From contig JBDHXH010000067.1 of the NCBI GenBank assembly GCA_039810605.1, positions 1 through 15,585 of the forward strand: 15,585 nt of DNA, written 5' to 3'. Below are positions 1-8,214 of this stretch, in pieces. The stretch is from JAGPCH01 sp039810605. GTDB lineage: Bacteria; Bacteroidota; Ignavibacteria; Tepidaquicellales; Tepidaquicellaceae. Positions within the stretch are counted from its first letter, which is position 1. Each line of letters opens with the position of its first letter. A program made the translations under genes and the position numbers. The notes below the pieces were generated by a model. That model was not told the origin of the DNA, did no database searches, and was given only the letters and a program-made list of their open reading frames with translations.

Positions 1-882
1 GAGATCACATCTGCGGAAAGCATCGGAATTGAAAATCGCGGAAGCTACTATGACAAAGCGGGCGCGCTGCGTGATGTGGTTCAGAATCACTTGCTTCAGG
101 TTATGAGTTACATTGCGATGGAGCCGCCTGCAACATTCAATCCGAATTCTATCAGAGATGAATCGGTGAAAGTATTTCAGTCGGTAAGACCGATTCGCAT
201 TGCAGAAGTTGAAAACATTGCAATCAGAGGACAATACACTTCGTCTGTTCTTAACGGAAATAAGATTGCAGCATATCGCGAGGAAAAAAACATTGAAATA
301 AATTCCCGGACTGAAACTTATGTTGCGGTAAAATTTCATATTGATAACTGGCGGTGGGGAGGAGTTCCATTTTATATAAGAACAGGTAAGAGACTTCCAA
401 CAAAGGTAACTGAAATTGTGATCCATTTTAAATCAACACCGCATCACTTATTCAAGCGCAGAGAAGATATAGCGGAGTCGTATAATGTCCTTGTAATAAG
501 AATTCAGCCTGATGAAGGGATACTGATTCGATTTGCGATGAAAGTACCCGGAGCAGAGTTCAAAGTTCAGAATGTGAGCATGGACTTTCATTATACCGAT
601 CTAAAAAATGAAAAACTGCCGAATGCTTATGACAGATTACTGCTGGACTGCATGCTGGGAGATTCAACTTTGTTTATAAGAGCGGATGAAGTGGAAGCAT
701 CATGGAAGATCATTCAGCCGATTCTTGATGCATGGGAGAAATTCAAAGAAATCAAGATATACGGTTATCCTGCAGGTACCTGGGGTCCGAGTTGCTCGGA
801 TGATATTATTGCGGGCAGACATTTTAAGTGGAGATATCCATGCAGAAATGTTGTTGATGATGACGGCTATTGTGAATTGTAA
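1..882 (+). CDS. zwf: Glucose-6-phosphate dehydrogenase, C-terminal part
   Basis: The frame is open from the first base, so the gene begins outside the window; 293 residues of a protein usually near 500 are present. The enzyme oxidises glucose 6-phosphate to 6-phosphoglucono-lactone with NADP+, the first step of the oxidative pentose phosphate pathway. Visible family blocks are a GALRDVVQNHLLQVM segment at the start, IRTGKRLP near position 380, and the stretch with NAYDRLLLDCMLGDSTLFIR followed by DEVEASW (about 620-700). The typical end motif PAGTWGP is at about 769-790. The nucleotide-binding N-terminal domain lies upstream. After KWR the protein carries an extra tail of about 13 residues ending in GYCEL, which is longer than usual. 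The stop TAA overlaps an ATG (TAATG), but that ATG opens a frame of only five codons. pgl follows in the same direction, so the two are probably co-transcribed. Confidence 0.95.
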   Translation, partial: EITSAESIGIENRGSYYDKAGALRDVVQNHLLQVMSYIAMEPPATFNPNSIRDESVKVFQSVRPIRIAEVENIAIRGQYTSSVLNGNKIAAYREEKNIEINSRTETYVAVKFHIDNWRWGGVPFYIRTGKRLPTKVTEIVIHFKSTPHHLFKRREDIAESYNVLVIRIQPDEGILIRFAMKVPGAEFKVQNVSMDFHYTDLKNEKLPNAYDRLLLDCMLGDSTLFIRADEVEASWKIIQPILDAWEKFKEIKIYGYPAGTWGPSCSDDIIAGRHFKWRYPCRNVVDDDGYCEL

Positions 883-951
883 TGAGGCGCTATCAGTAAA
901 TTCTGACATTTTGAAAGTTACAATAAGACTGACTTCAACATCGAAACATTA

Positions 952-1668
952 ATTGAAATATTCGAAACTCCCGATGAGCTTGCGGAATTTTTTTCATCCG
1001 AGTTCAGGAAAATTTGCGAAGAAGAGATACTTGTAAAGGGAAGCATTAATGTTGCACTCTCCGGCGGAAGCACTCCAAGGAAATCGTTCCAAACTCTGGC
1101 AGAAAAATTCAAAGAAAAAATTCAGTGGAAGAAAGTAAATCTCTACTGGGTTGATGAGCGCTGTGTTGCACCGGATGACAAGCAAAGCAATTACGGAATG
1201 ACTGATGAAATTTTATTGAGTAAGATTCCGATACCGCATCCGAACATACACAGGATGAGAGGGGAGCATCATCCCATTGAAGAAGCGAAAAGATACAGTG
1301 AACTTTTGAAAGTGAATCTCCGGCAGAGAAATAATTTTCCGGTCTTTGATTTGATATTACTTGGCGTCGGCACCGACGGTCATACTGCGTCAATATTTCC
1401 CGATCAGATGAACTTGATGGAAAGCGCCGACATTGCAGCTGTTGCCGTTCAGCCACAAACAGGTCAGAAGCGGATAACTCTTACGGGTAAAGTTTTAAAC
1501 AATGGAGAGAGAGTATTTTTCCTTATTACAGGAGACGACAAACACAAAATCGTCACGGATATCCTTGAGAAGAAGAACGGTTATCAAAAATATCCTGCAG
1601 CGCACATTCAGCCGGTTGATGGTATTTTGAAATGGAATATGTCAATAGGTGATAAGATCAGGAATTAG
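952..1668 (+). CDS. pgl: 6-phosphogluconolactonase with no standard start codon
   Basis: The enzyme hydrolyses 6-phosphoglucono-lactone to 6-phosphogluconate, directly after zwf in the pathway and on the chromosome. Conserved blocks are VALSGGSTPR (about 1048-1080), WVDERCVAPDD then SNYGM (about 1147-1200), HPNIHRMRGE (about 1237-1266) and LLGVGTDGHTASIFPDQ (about 1357-1407). The frame is open from 907 to the TAG at 1666-1668, but it holds no ATG, GTG or TTG before the ATG at 1198. Starting at 1198 would remove the substrate-binding SGGSTP block and leave 156 residues, whereas the family is usually 230-250. The start given here (ATT at 952, reading EIFETPDELAEFF) gives 238 residues and is a guess; ATC at 940 is another option. 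A frameshift upstream, real or from sequencing, is also possible, because frame 2 is open to 952. The function is secure but the start is not. Confidence 0.85.
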   Translation: MEIFETPDELAEFFSSEFRKICEEEILVKGSINVALSGGSTPRKSFQTLAEKFKEKIQWKKVNLYWVDERCVAPDDKQSNYGMTDEILLSKIPIPHPNIHRMRGEHHPIEEAKRYSELLKVNLRQRNNFPVFDLILLGVGTDGHTASIFPDQMNLMESADIAAVAVQPQTGQKRITLTGKVLNNGERVFFLITGDDKHKIVTDILEKKNGYQKYPAAHIQPVDGILKWNMSIGDKIRN

Positions 1669-1756
1669 CTTTGACCACTCGTGAGAATATCTGACATCAT
1701 TCATCAAGTCCCAACGCTGAAATGTTTTAAACACTTTAGATAAATTCCAAGGCATC

Positions 1757-3052
1757 TCAAAGCACTGTAATCACGCCGCAAGTTATATCGTCACTTTGTT
1801 CGAATCCATTTACGAATTTGGATACATCATCATAGATTCCCTTGAGAATACTTTCGGAATCTATTCCAATGTTATTTTTGACATATTCAATTAGTCTTTC
1901 TTCCGTATAGAATTCACCGCTTGCATTGAGAGCTTCAGGGACTCCGTCAGTATAGCATACCACTATGTCGTCCTTTTCAAGTGTAGTTTCTTCTACGGAA
2001 TATTCGAGATCAAGACTGCCAAGGAATATACCGCCTTGCGTGAGTGAAATCATCTCATGATCTTTTCTGAAGAGGAAAATTGTATTGTGTCCGGCATTAA
2101 TGCTTGAAAGCCTGTGAGTATCATGGCTGTAAAGACCAAACCAGCCGGTAACGAATTTCTCATCGGTTGTGAGTTCAATCAATACCCTGTTAAGTGACTT
2201 TATCAACTCAAGCAATGAAAACTTTTCTTTGTTGAGTGCAATCATCTTCAGATAAGTCAGAATCGAAGAACAGATGGTAGAGACAATCAGAGCTGCTGAC
2301 ACGCTTTTCCCGGACACATCGCAGATGAAAAACAATGTTTCATTATCATTAATTTCGTAAATGTTGAAATAGTCACCTCCTACTTTTTTGGCTGATTCAA
2401 GTCTGAATGCGACATCAAGATCGCTGAAAACCGGAAGCTTTGATGGCAGAAGGTTAAGCTGAATTTCTCTGGCAATGTTTAATTCTCTTTCCATTGCCTT
2501 TTGCTGTATCTGAATTTCAGTGAGCCTTGCGTTCTCGATTGAGATTGCACATTGAGAAGCGAGAGTAAGAAATATGCCAAGATCTCTTTCTGTAAATATT
2601 TTGTCATTCCTCTTGTTAATTACCTGAATGATTCCTACAAGGCGATCTTTTCTGATCATCGGAACGCAGATCATTGACTTAGTTCTGAAATTTGTTTTCC
2701 TGTCATATTCAGGATTGAAACGCGGATCCTTGTAGCAGTCTTCTATAAGCAACGGCTCCCGGTGCTGTGCGACCCACCCGGCTATCCCTTCTCCCATGTT
2801 TACTGCGATGTTTTTTACAACTTCGCCTTTCTCGCCCGTTGCAACCTGAAAATGAAGCTTGTCATCGTTTTCACTGTATATCATCAGCGAGCTTGCTTCA
2901 GCATTCATCAACTCTTTGCAGCTCTCCATTATCTCGTTCAGAAGCACATGCAATTCTTTCTTCTCGGATATTCTTTGAGAAATTTCATGAAGATAGTTGA
3001 GCTCCTTCACAAGGTCATACACATCGGTTACATCTTTTTCCTTTCCGGTCAT
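1757..3052 (-). CDS. GAF domain plus PP2C (SpoIIE/RsbU-type) serine phosphatase
   Basis: A 431-residue soluble signalling protein (numbering below counts from a TTG one codon upstream; I prefer the ATG at 3052-3050). Residues 24-180 form a GAF sensor domain, with GEGIAGWVAQHREPLLIEDC and SMICVPMI typical of the phosphatase-linked GAF group. Residues 186-204 are the linker helix ERELNIAREIQLNLLP that precedes RsbU/SpoIIE phosphatases. Residues 215-432 are the PP2C domain; the likely metal-binding acidic residues are D228 in GGDYF, D246 in CDVSGK, D370 in YTDG and D422/D423 in SDDIT. NAGHN is at 320-324. Such proteins dephosphorylate anti-sigma-factor antagonists in partner-switching systems, but no antagonist or anti-sigma gene is visible here, so the target is unknown. 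It faces away from the channel gene at 3147 across about 95 bases that must hold both promoters, and converges on pgl. Confidence 0.93.
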   Translation of the reverse strand: MTGKEKDVTDVYDLVKELNYLHEISQRISEKKELHVLLNEIMESCKELMNAEASSLMIYSENDDKLHFQVATGEKGEVVKNIAVNMGEGIAGWVAQHREPLLIEDCYKDPRFNPEYDRKTNFRTKSMICVPMIRKDRLVGIIQVINKRNDKIFTERDLGIFLTLASQCAISIENARLTEIQIQQKAMERELNIAREIQLNLLPSKLPVFSDLDVAFRLESAKKVGGDYFNIYEINDNETLFFICDVSGKSVSAALIVSTICSSILTYLKMIALNKEKFSLLELIKSLNRVLIELTTDEKFVTGWFGLYSHDTHRLSSINAGHNTIFLFRKDHEMISLTQGGIFLGSLDLEYSVEETTLEKDDIVVCYTDGVPEALNASGEFYTEERLIEYVKNNIGIDSESILKGIYDDVSKFVNGFEQSDDITCGVITVL

Positions 3053-3146
3053 CAAATATTTTTTTGCAAATTAAGTATTTCAATGATTGATAAATATACA
3101 CTTTTCAATTTATTTTGCACGAGGTAATTTCTAACTTAGCCCTGAA

Positions 3147-4151
3147 ATGGAGAATGTTTTAATCAGAAGGCTGCTGCTCACCGGTATCGGTATATTGTGC
3201 ATCACAATTATCGGCACCTTCGGATACTATTTTCTGACCGACAGGACGAACGATTTGTTTTCATGTTTCTACATGACTGTCATTACTATCACTACAATCG
3301 GCTTCGGCGAAGTGATTGATTTGGCAAGTCATCCCGGCGCGCGACAATTTACAATTTTAATTGCCATAAGCGGTATCGGCCTTCTTACATATTTCGTATC
3401 TACCACTTCAGCAATAATAATAGAAGGTCACTTACGCGAAACTTTCAAAAAAAGAAGAATGGAAAAAACAATTCATCACCTCCACAATCATTATATCATT
3501 TGCGGTTTCGGAAGACACTCGACGCATCTTATAGACGAACTTATTGCAACTAAACGCGAGAATGTCTTTATTGAAATTGATCCCGGCGTAATAAAGCTTG
3601 CTTTGAAGAAATATCCGATGCAGAATTATGTAGAAGGAGATGCAACGAGCGATGAAGTATTAATGAAAGCAGGAATAGACAGAGCGACCGGTTTATTTGC
3701 TGCAACGACGAATGACAATCTGAACCTTGTCATCAGCCTTTCTGCAAGAAGATTGAATCCAAATATAAAAATTGTGGCCCTTTGTTCTACGCATAGTAAC
3801 ATGGAGAAACTTAAGATTGCCGGCGCTGATCAGGTTGTTTCCCCTAATTACATTGGAGCTTTGAGGATGGCATCGGAAATGGTAAGACCTGCAGTTACAA
3901 CGTTTCTCGATGTTATGCTCCGGGATAAAGACAAGAATCTTCGCATCGAACAGGTAGATCTCGATGAAAGACATGAAGGCAAAACATTTGGAGAACTGAA
4001 GATTGAAGAATTTAAAGATACTCTGTTGGTTGCAATAAAATCAAACGACGAAATTATTTTCAAGCCGAATGATGATTTCAAAATTTCACCGGGTGATTCG
4101 CTGATAGTAATGACTACGCCGGAGGAAAGGATAAAGCTGGGGAGTATATAA
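3147..4151 (+). CDS. Two-helix potassium channel with RCK (TrkA-N/TrkA-C) domains
   Basis: A 334-residue inner membrane protein of the MthK-like ligand-gated K+ channel type. Helix 1 is about residues 8-30, the pore loop carries the selectivity filter TIGFGE at 50-55 (GFG in place of the common GYG), and helix 2 is about 67-92. A charged linker (ETFKKRRMEK) leads to the cytosolic RCK_N Rossmann domain (about 113-235), with IICGFGRHS as the nucleotide-loop region, EID at 143-145 and EGDAT at 163-167. The last glycine of the usual GxGxxG is replaced here (GFGRHS), which could alter nucleotide binding. An RCK_C domain covers about 265-330 (LRIEQVDLDERHEGKTFGEL, then GDSLIVM). The family passes K+ under control of Ca2+ or nucleotides; the ligand cannot be read from the sequence. 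The gene is divergent from the phosphatase; nothing proves a functional link. Confidence 0.93.
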   Translation: MENVLIRRLLLTGIGILCITIIGTFGYYFLTDRTNDLFSCFYMTVITITTIGFGEVIDLASHPGARQFTILIAISGIGLLTYFVSTTSAIIIEGHLRETFKKRRMEKTIHHLHNHYIICGFGRHSTHLIDELIATKRENVFIEIDPGVIKLALKKYPMQNYVEGDATSDEVLMKAGIDRATGLFAATTNDNLNLVISLSARRLNPNIKIVALCSTHSNMEKLKIAGADQVVSPNYIGALRMASEMVRPAVTTFLDVMLRDKDKNLRIEQVDLDERHEGKTFGELKIEEFKDTLLVAIKSNDEIIFKPNDDFKISPGDSLIVMTTPEERIKLGSI

Positions 4152-4288
4152 GAGTGCTTTGAACTTATGTTATATCTGGTATTTTGATGAGCGTCTGTGC
4201 TGCATCTAAAATGCGTAGGTAAAAATTTGTAATAGACATGATATAAACATGATAAGTCAACTTCGAGAATAATTTTAGAATAACAAGA

Positions 4289-5224
4289 ATGAACTCCTTT
4301 GAACTTATTTTATCTGTTTCGGCAGAGGATATTCAATTAGAACTTAGAGCTATCAAAGCGATTGCCTGGGCTGAATTTTTGCTCAATCCAAGAAGATTGC
4401 GTGGGAGCGATTTCCTTATGCGTTGGTCTCAAGGAGTATGGAGTGAAAAACGGCTAATTGACGCAACAAATAAAACAGGCCAGTTTTTTGCAATTCCTTA
4501 CGGACCGAGTGGAGTTGCACCAACAAATGATGTTAGAGCATTTGAACTTTACTTTGAACGATTAGAGGCAGCAGGTCTTGGACAAATCAAACGTCCAGAC
4601 CTTTTGGTTTTCAAAGTTGCGGATAAGCCATTCGTTGATAAATTTCTCAATGATATTAAAGGTAAAGAAGAATTGCCTTTTGTCAAAGAAGACAAACTTC
4701 AAGCACTAATTTCAAAGGCAATCATAGCGGTAGAATGCGAAAATTCTCTTTGGGTAGCTAAAAAAATGCCAGACTATAAAACACCATTGAAAACTCAAAG
4801 GCGGCTTGGTGGAAAATTGGGGCTTGCGAAAACAGCAGTACTTCCAACTATAATAATCAAAGAGGAAGATAGAGTCCCTCTAAGGAAATGGCAAACAGTA
4901 AACGGAATTCCTATTCATATTTGGCATGCTTTTTTTGATAGAGCTTACGGTCTTTCATTTGACAAAGCACAACACTTGATTGATGAGGGTTTAATACTTC
5001 CAACAGAACAGGTCTTTCAAGCACCCGGCGGGGCAACAACTAAGAAAACTATCTACAAATATTACTACCACTACGCTTATACACTTGGAATTTCGAATGA
5101 GAAGCCACAATTAGTTCCAGCGTTTATCGAAGATAAGAACGGGCACATTTTGCCTTATGTAAAATTTGAAGGTGGTTCACTTGAATTTTCAAACGAAGCG
5201 TTAAGCACTTTAAAAAATCTATGA
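4289..5224 (+). CDS. Type II restriction endonuclease, AccI-like
   Basis: A 311-residue protein placed directly before a DNA methyltransferase, with a 4-base ATGA overlap, so the two form a restriction-modification operon. The sequence resembles the AccI restriction endonuclease family as I remember it, but I could not search for it. A PD-(D/E)XK-type centre can be proposed: R102-P103-D104 in QIKRPDLLVF, then E149-C-E151 in IIAVECENSLWVAK. The E-x-E spacing without a clear catalytic lysine recalls BamHI (inference). If it is AccI-like, the target could be GTMKAC-like, but specificity cannot be read here. No control (C) protein gene is visible. The start is the only early ATG in frame; I see no strong ribosome site. 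About 137 bases separate it from the channel gene, and a short direct repeat (4158-4168 and 4298-4308) sits across that gap. Confidence 0.8.
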   Translation: MNSFELILSVSAEDIQLELRAIKAIAWAEFLLNPRRLRGSDFLMRWSQGVWSEKRLIDATNKTGQFFAIPYGPSGVAPTNDVRAFELYFERLEAAGLGQIKRPDLLVFKVADKPFVDKFLNDIKGKEELPFVKEDKLQALISKAIIAVECENSLWVAKKMPDYKTPLKTQRRLGGKLGLAKTAVLPTIIIKEEDRVPLRKWQTVNGIPIHIWHAFFDRAYGLSFDKAQHLIDEGLILPTEQVFQAPGGATTKKTIYKYYYHYAYTLGISNEKPQLVPAFIEDKNGHILPYVKFEGGSLEFSNEALSTLKNL

Positions 5225-6762
5225 TGGGCAAGTTAAAATCACGTCATAAATTGCCGACTATTTGGGCTGACAGGGAAATCCTTCGGGATAAAGGGCAGTT
5301 TTGGACTCCAAGTTGGGTGGCAGAAGCGATGACTGCCTACGTTTCCCGCAATACAGAGCTAATATTCGACCCGGCGACGGGAAGGGGAGCTTTTTTTGTT
5401 GCATTGCTTAAACTAGATAAACCTAACGTCTCTTTTTTCGGAACAGACATTGACAGCGAAGTGCTTTTAGATGAAATTTACGAACATGAAAAGGCATTCG
5501 TTGAAGTGCGTGATTTCATAAGAAATCCACCACAAAGAAAATTCAAATCTATCATTGCAAATCCACCGTATATAAGGCATCACCGTATTGATGAAGAAAC
5601 AAAAATTTATTTGAAACAACTTTCAGCTAGCATTACAGGAAAAGCAATTGATGGTAGAGCTGGCTATCACATTTATTTCCTAATTCAGTCATTGAACATG
5701 TTAGAAATAGATGGACGACTTGCTTTTATTATGCCAGCCGATACTTGCGAAGGAAAATTTTCAAAAAATTTGTGGCAATGGATTTCAGAAAAATTTTGTA
5801 TTGAATGTGCAATCACATTTGACGAAAAAGCAACTCCCTTTCCAAATGTGGATACCAATGCGATAATTTTTTTGATCAAGAACAGTAAGCCAAGGAATAA
5901 TTTGTATTGGGTAAAGGTAAATACAGCATACTCAACCGACTTGTTTGATTTCATCCTATCTAACTTTGAGGATCAGCAATTTGCCACTTTAGAAATTGAA
6001 AATCGCAGTTTGAGAGAAGCTATTACGACAGGGCTTTCAAGACCACCGCAAAGTAATGATGGATCTAAGTTCCACCTAAACGACTTTGCCAGTGTTATGC
6101 GAGGCATTGCAACAGGGTCAAATGAATTCTTCTTCTTGACATCCGAACAAGTAAAAGAACTTGGCATACCAAAAGAATTTCTGAAGAGGGCAGTTGGGAG
6201 AACAAAGGACATTACCGGGAATGTATTGACTGCACAGGACATTGAGCAATTAGATAAAAGTAATCGTCCAACATATTTATTTTCTATTAACAGACATGGC
6301 AGATTTCCTAAATCCGTATGCAGTTACTTGAAAATTGGAGAAGAATTGGGTTTGCATAACAGGCCGCTAATTCACCAACGTAAACCCTGGTATAAAATGG
6401 AAACAAGGCAGGTCCCGCCGCTATTGTTTGCATATCTGGGCAGAAGAAAAACAAGATTTATCATGAATGAAGCAAACGCTTTGCCATTAACAGGTTTCTT
6501 ATGTGTATATCCGATATATGACGATAAAGAATACATTGAAAAATTGTGGCAAGCTTTGAATCATCCGGAAACTTTAGAGAATTTAAAACTTGTTGGCAAA
6601 AGTTATGGTTCTGGTGCCATCAAAGTTGAACCTGGAAATCTTATCCGACTTCCGATTCCCTATCACGTTGTCCAACAGTTCAACCTCAAACGACCCTATA
6701 AGACATCGGATGGACAGCTTGAGATTTTTAGAGAGCCAAAGACAATATTCGACAAAGGGTGA
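5221..6762 (+). CDS. Type II N6-adenine DNA methyltransferase
   Basis: A 513-residue methyltransferase that would modify the recognition site of the adjoining endonuclease and so protect the host. Motif order is that of the M.TaqI-like class: motif X GQFWTPSWVAEAM at residues 25-37, motif I (AdoMet binding) DPATGRGAF at 50-58, acidic FGTDID at 73-78, catalytic motif IV NPPY at 114-117, and RLAFIMPAD at about 166-174. The C-terminal half (about 260-500) is the expected target-recognition region, with VMRGIATGSNEFF and KSYGSGAIKVEPGNLIRLPIP typical of this class. Two ATG codons are present at 5221 and 5224; the first gives the ATGA overlap and suggests translational coupling with the endonuclease. 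The gene order (endonuclease first) raises the question of how the methylase is made early after transfer. Confidence 0.93.
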   Translation: MMGKLKSRHKLPTIWADREILRDKGQFWTPSWVAEAMTAYVSRNTELIFDPATGRGAFFVALLKLDKPNVSFFGTDIDSEVLLDEIYEHEKAFVEVRDFIRNPPQRKFKSIIANPPYIRHHRIDEETKIYLKQLSASITGKAIDGRAGYHIYFLIQSLNMLEIDGRLAFIMPADTCEGKFSKNLWQWISEKFCIECAITFDEKATPFPNVDTNAIIFLIKNSKPRNNLYWVKVNTAYSTDLFDFILSNFEDQQFATLEIENRSLREAITTGLSRPPQSNDGSKFHLNDFASVMRGIATGSNEFFFLTSEQVKELGIPKEFLKRAVGRTKDITGNVLTAQDIEQLDKSNRPTYLFSINRHGRFPKSVCSYLKIGEELGLHNRPLIHQRKPWYKMETRQVPPLLFAYLGRRKTRFIMNEANALPLTGFLCVYPIYDDKEYIEKLWQALNHPETLENLKLVGKSYGSGAIKVEPGNLIRLPIPYHVVQQFNLKRPYKTSDGQLEIFREPKTIFDKG

Positions 6763-6820
6763 AGATAAACGGGGTGTCGCAAGTGAATAGAATTTGTATG
6801 ACTAACAGTTACAAATAGAA

Positions 6821-6848
6821 AAGGCCGTCAGGATTTTCTAACGGCCTT
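6821..6848 (-). terminator. Rho-independent terminator of the rlpA-like gene
   Basis: A perfect 8-bp inverted repeat, AAGGCCGT (6821-6828) and ACGGCCTT (6841-6848), has a 12-base loop. Read on the minus strand it is followed by TTTTCTATTT and starts 7 bases after the TAA of the minus-strand gene. In the plus direction the T-tract is poor, so use by the restriction-modification operon is less certain. Confidence 0.8.
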
Positions 6849-6855
6849 AAATTAT

Positions 6856-7782
6856 TTAATTACCTATCTTGACGATCTTTGTCTTTAAGTTATAATCCAT
6901 ATCTAACAGTTTCACTATATCGCTTTTCGTCTCATCGAGAGTCTTGTAATTTCCCGCGTAAACTTTAAAGCTTGAAGTTTTTCCGCTCAATATCTCTTCA
7001 AGAAAGATATTTTTGAAATTTTCGGACTCAAGTTTCTCAATCATTTCGGAAGCAAGCGACTTCTCGTTATACTTGCCAACTTCAATTGCATAACCGGAAA
7101 TAAATTTTACTTTCCTGGTTACGTCATAATAATTAAAGTTGTCCTGACTTGAAGTCTCCTGATAGATTTGCAAATTGGCATCTCCTGCATCAGGGGTAAG
7201 AACTTTTATCTTTACCTTGCTGCTGCTGAAGAGCTGATTCAATTCGTCTTTAGAAATTTCTCCGTTACTTGCCGAAGCATTATTCCATTCAACAAATATT
7301 TTAGATGTTGACGGAAATTCATCTTCGAAAAGGTTTACAGGTGAAAGGTTCTCATCATTCTCACCTTCAGTCTCTTTTTCTTCTTCGGGATCAAAGATCT
7401 CGATCCTTACTTGCGCAAGACCGCCCATCTCGAGTTCATTTTTGGCGGCATTGGAGAGGTCGATTATTCTTCCTCTAACAAAAGGTCCTCTGTCGTTGAT
7501 TCTCACAACAGCAAAGTTGCCGTTACTCAAGTTGGTAACCTTTACTAAGGTATTAAAGGGTAGGGTTTTGTGAGCTGCCGTCATTTCATAAGTGTTAAAC
7601 CGTTCTCCATTAGCGGTTTTTCGACCTTGAAATCCTGGGCCATACCACGAAGCCACACCTTCCTGAACAAATTCCGGATCTACATCACGAATCTTCGCGA
7701 ATAAATCAGATTGCCCCAAATTGACTAAGCTAGTTAAAACTAATGCGAGAACTAACCCCGCAATAATTTTACTGGTTTTCAA
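6856..7782 (-). CDS. rlpA: RlpA-like septal/cell wall protein with SPOR-type C-terminus
   Basis: A 308-residue exported protein. Residues 1 to about 25 form a signal peptide (KTSK then the hydrophobic IIAGLVLALVLTSLVNLG) without a lipobox cysteine, so it is periplasmic and not a lipoprotein like E. coli RlpA. Residues 41-130 are the double-psi beta-barrel domain: GVASWYGPGFQGRKTANGE, then TAAHKTLPFNTLVKVTNL, INDRGPFVRGRIIDLS and AQVRIEI. RlpA members act as lytic transglycosylases on peptidoglycan lacking stem peptides. An acidic linker (EEEKETEGENDEN) follows. The end (about 230-305: SGYAIEVGKYNEKSLA, then FKVYAGNYKTLDE) looks like a SPOR domain, which binds denuded septal glycan; this is a weaker call. 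The start is TTG at 7782-7780, supported by AGGAG 8 bases upstream on that strand. It stands alone, with its own terminator. Confidence 0.88.
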   Translation of the reverse strand: MKTSKIIAGLVLALVLTSLVNLGQSDLFAKIRDVDPEFVQEGVASWYGPGFQGRKTANGERFNTYEMTAAHKTLPFNTLVKVTNLSNGNFAVVRINDRGPFVRGRIIDLSNAAKNELEMGGLAQVRIEIFDPEEEKETEGENDENLSPVNLFEDEFPSTSKIFVEWNNASASNGEISKDELNQLFSSSKVKIKVLTPDAGDANLQIYQETSSQDNFNYYDVTRKVKFISGYAIEVGKYNEKSLASEMIEKLESENFKNIFLEEILSGKTSSFKVYAGNYKTLDETKSDIVKLLDMDYNLKTKIVKIGN

Positions 7783-7849
7783 AATTACATCTCCTGTTTA
7801 TTTTGTCAAAAAAAGTCTCCTGCTCTATTTCATTGAACAAGAAACAATC

Positions 7850-7863
7850 TTTAGCGCGCTAAA
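7850..7863. promoter_or_regulatory. Perfect 14-bp palindrome upstream of rlpA
   Basis: TTTAGCGCGCTAAA is its own reverse complement and lies about 68 bases before the rlpA start, in the likely promoter region. It has the form of a dimeric repressor or activator site. No regulator gene is next to it, so its role is inferred only from position and symmetry. Confidence 0.45.
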
Positions 7864-7935
7864 TACTAATTATAGATTAAGGCGCAAAACCTGCTTAACA
7901 ATTGAGGTAATTAAATGTCAAAGAACAGTATGTTG

Positions 7936-8157
7936 TTAAGGTAAATCTCTAAAAATTTTGGTATCTGTAAAGTTACTAATTTGAGGTTTTACTTTCAATA
8001 CAATTTTAAGATCGGCGGTAATTTTTTTTTCTAAATGCAGAAAACGGGTTATATTTAGCGCTTTATGTGTAACTTTGATTCCTTCGCTCTTCAGCAGCTC
8101 GAATAAAGATGGCTCATTAAACCCCTTACTAGTCCTGAATTTCTTACTGTTAACCAA
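7936..8157 (-). CDS. Possible small protein of unknown function
   Basis: A 73-residue minus-strand frame starting with TTG and closed upstream by a TAG after a few codons. I do not recognise it. The composition looks protein-like, with an amphipathic middle part (EPSLFELLKSEGIKVTHKAL, then a LEKKITADLKIVLKVKP stretch) and a basic N-terminus, and no signal peptide or membrane helix. It would lie upstream of rlpA in the same direction, separated by about 150 bases. It could be a real small gene, the remnant of a longer one, or chance. Nothing else explains this stretch of DNA. It should not be given a function. Confidence 0.3.
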   Translation of the reverse strand: MVNSKKFRTSKGFNEPSLFELLKSEGIKVTHKALNITRFLHLEKKITADLKIVLKVKPQISNFTDTKIFRDLP

Positions 8158-8185
8158 CTTGGGTGGGAGGTCCTTCTAAAAGCTT

Positions 8186-8214
8186 TCACGCTAAGTTCGC
8201 AAAGTATTGCAAAG
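8186..8214. repeat. Three short tandem CGCAAAG-like units
   Basis: TCACGCTAAG, TTCGCAAAG and TATTGCAAAG follow one another without a gap. Similar CGCAAAG-type strings are, from memory, common in intergenic DNA of Bacteroidota; no function can be claimed. Confidence 0.4.

Noticed and set aside
686..952. 88-residue plus-strand frame overlapping the zwf end
   Set aside because: Most of it is out of frame with zwf and has no family likeness; it matters only as a possible frameshift route into pgl.
1109..1456. 115-residue minus-strand frame over pgl
   Set aside because: It is a shadow of the lactonase frame, which has clear family motifs.
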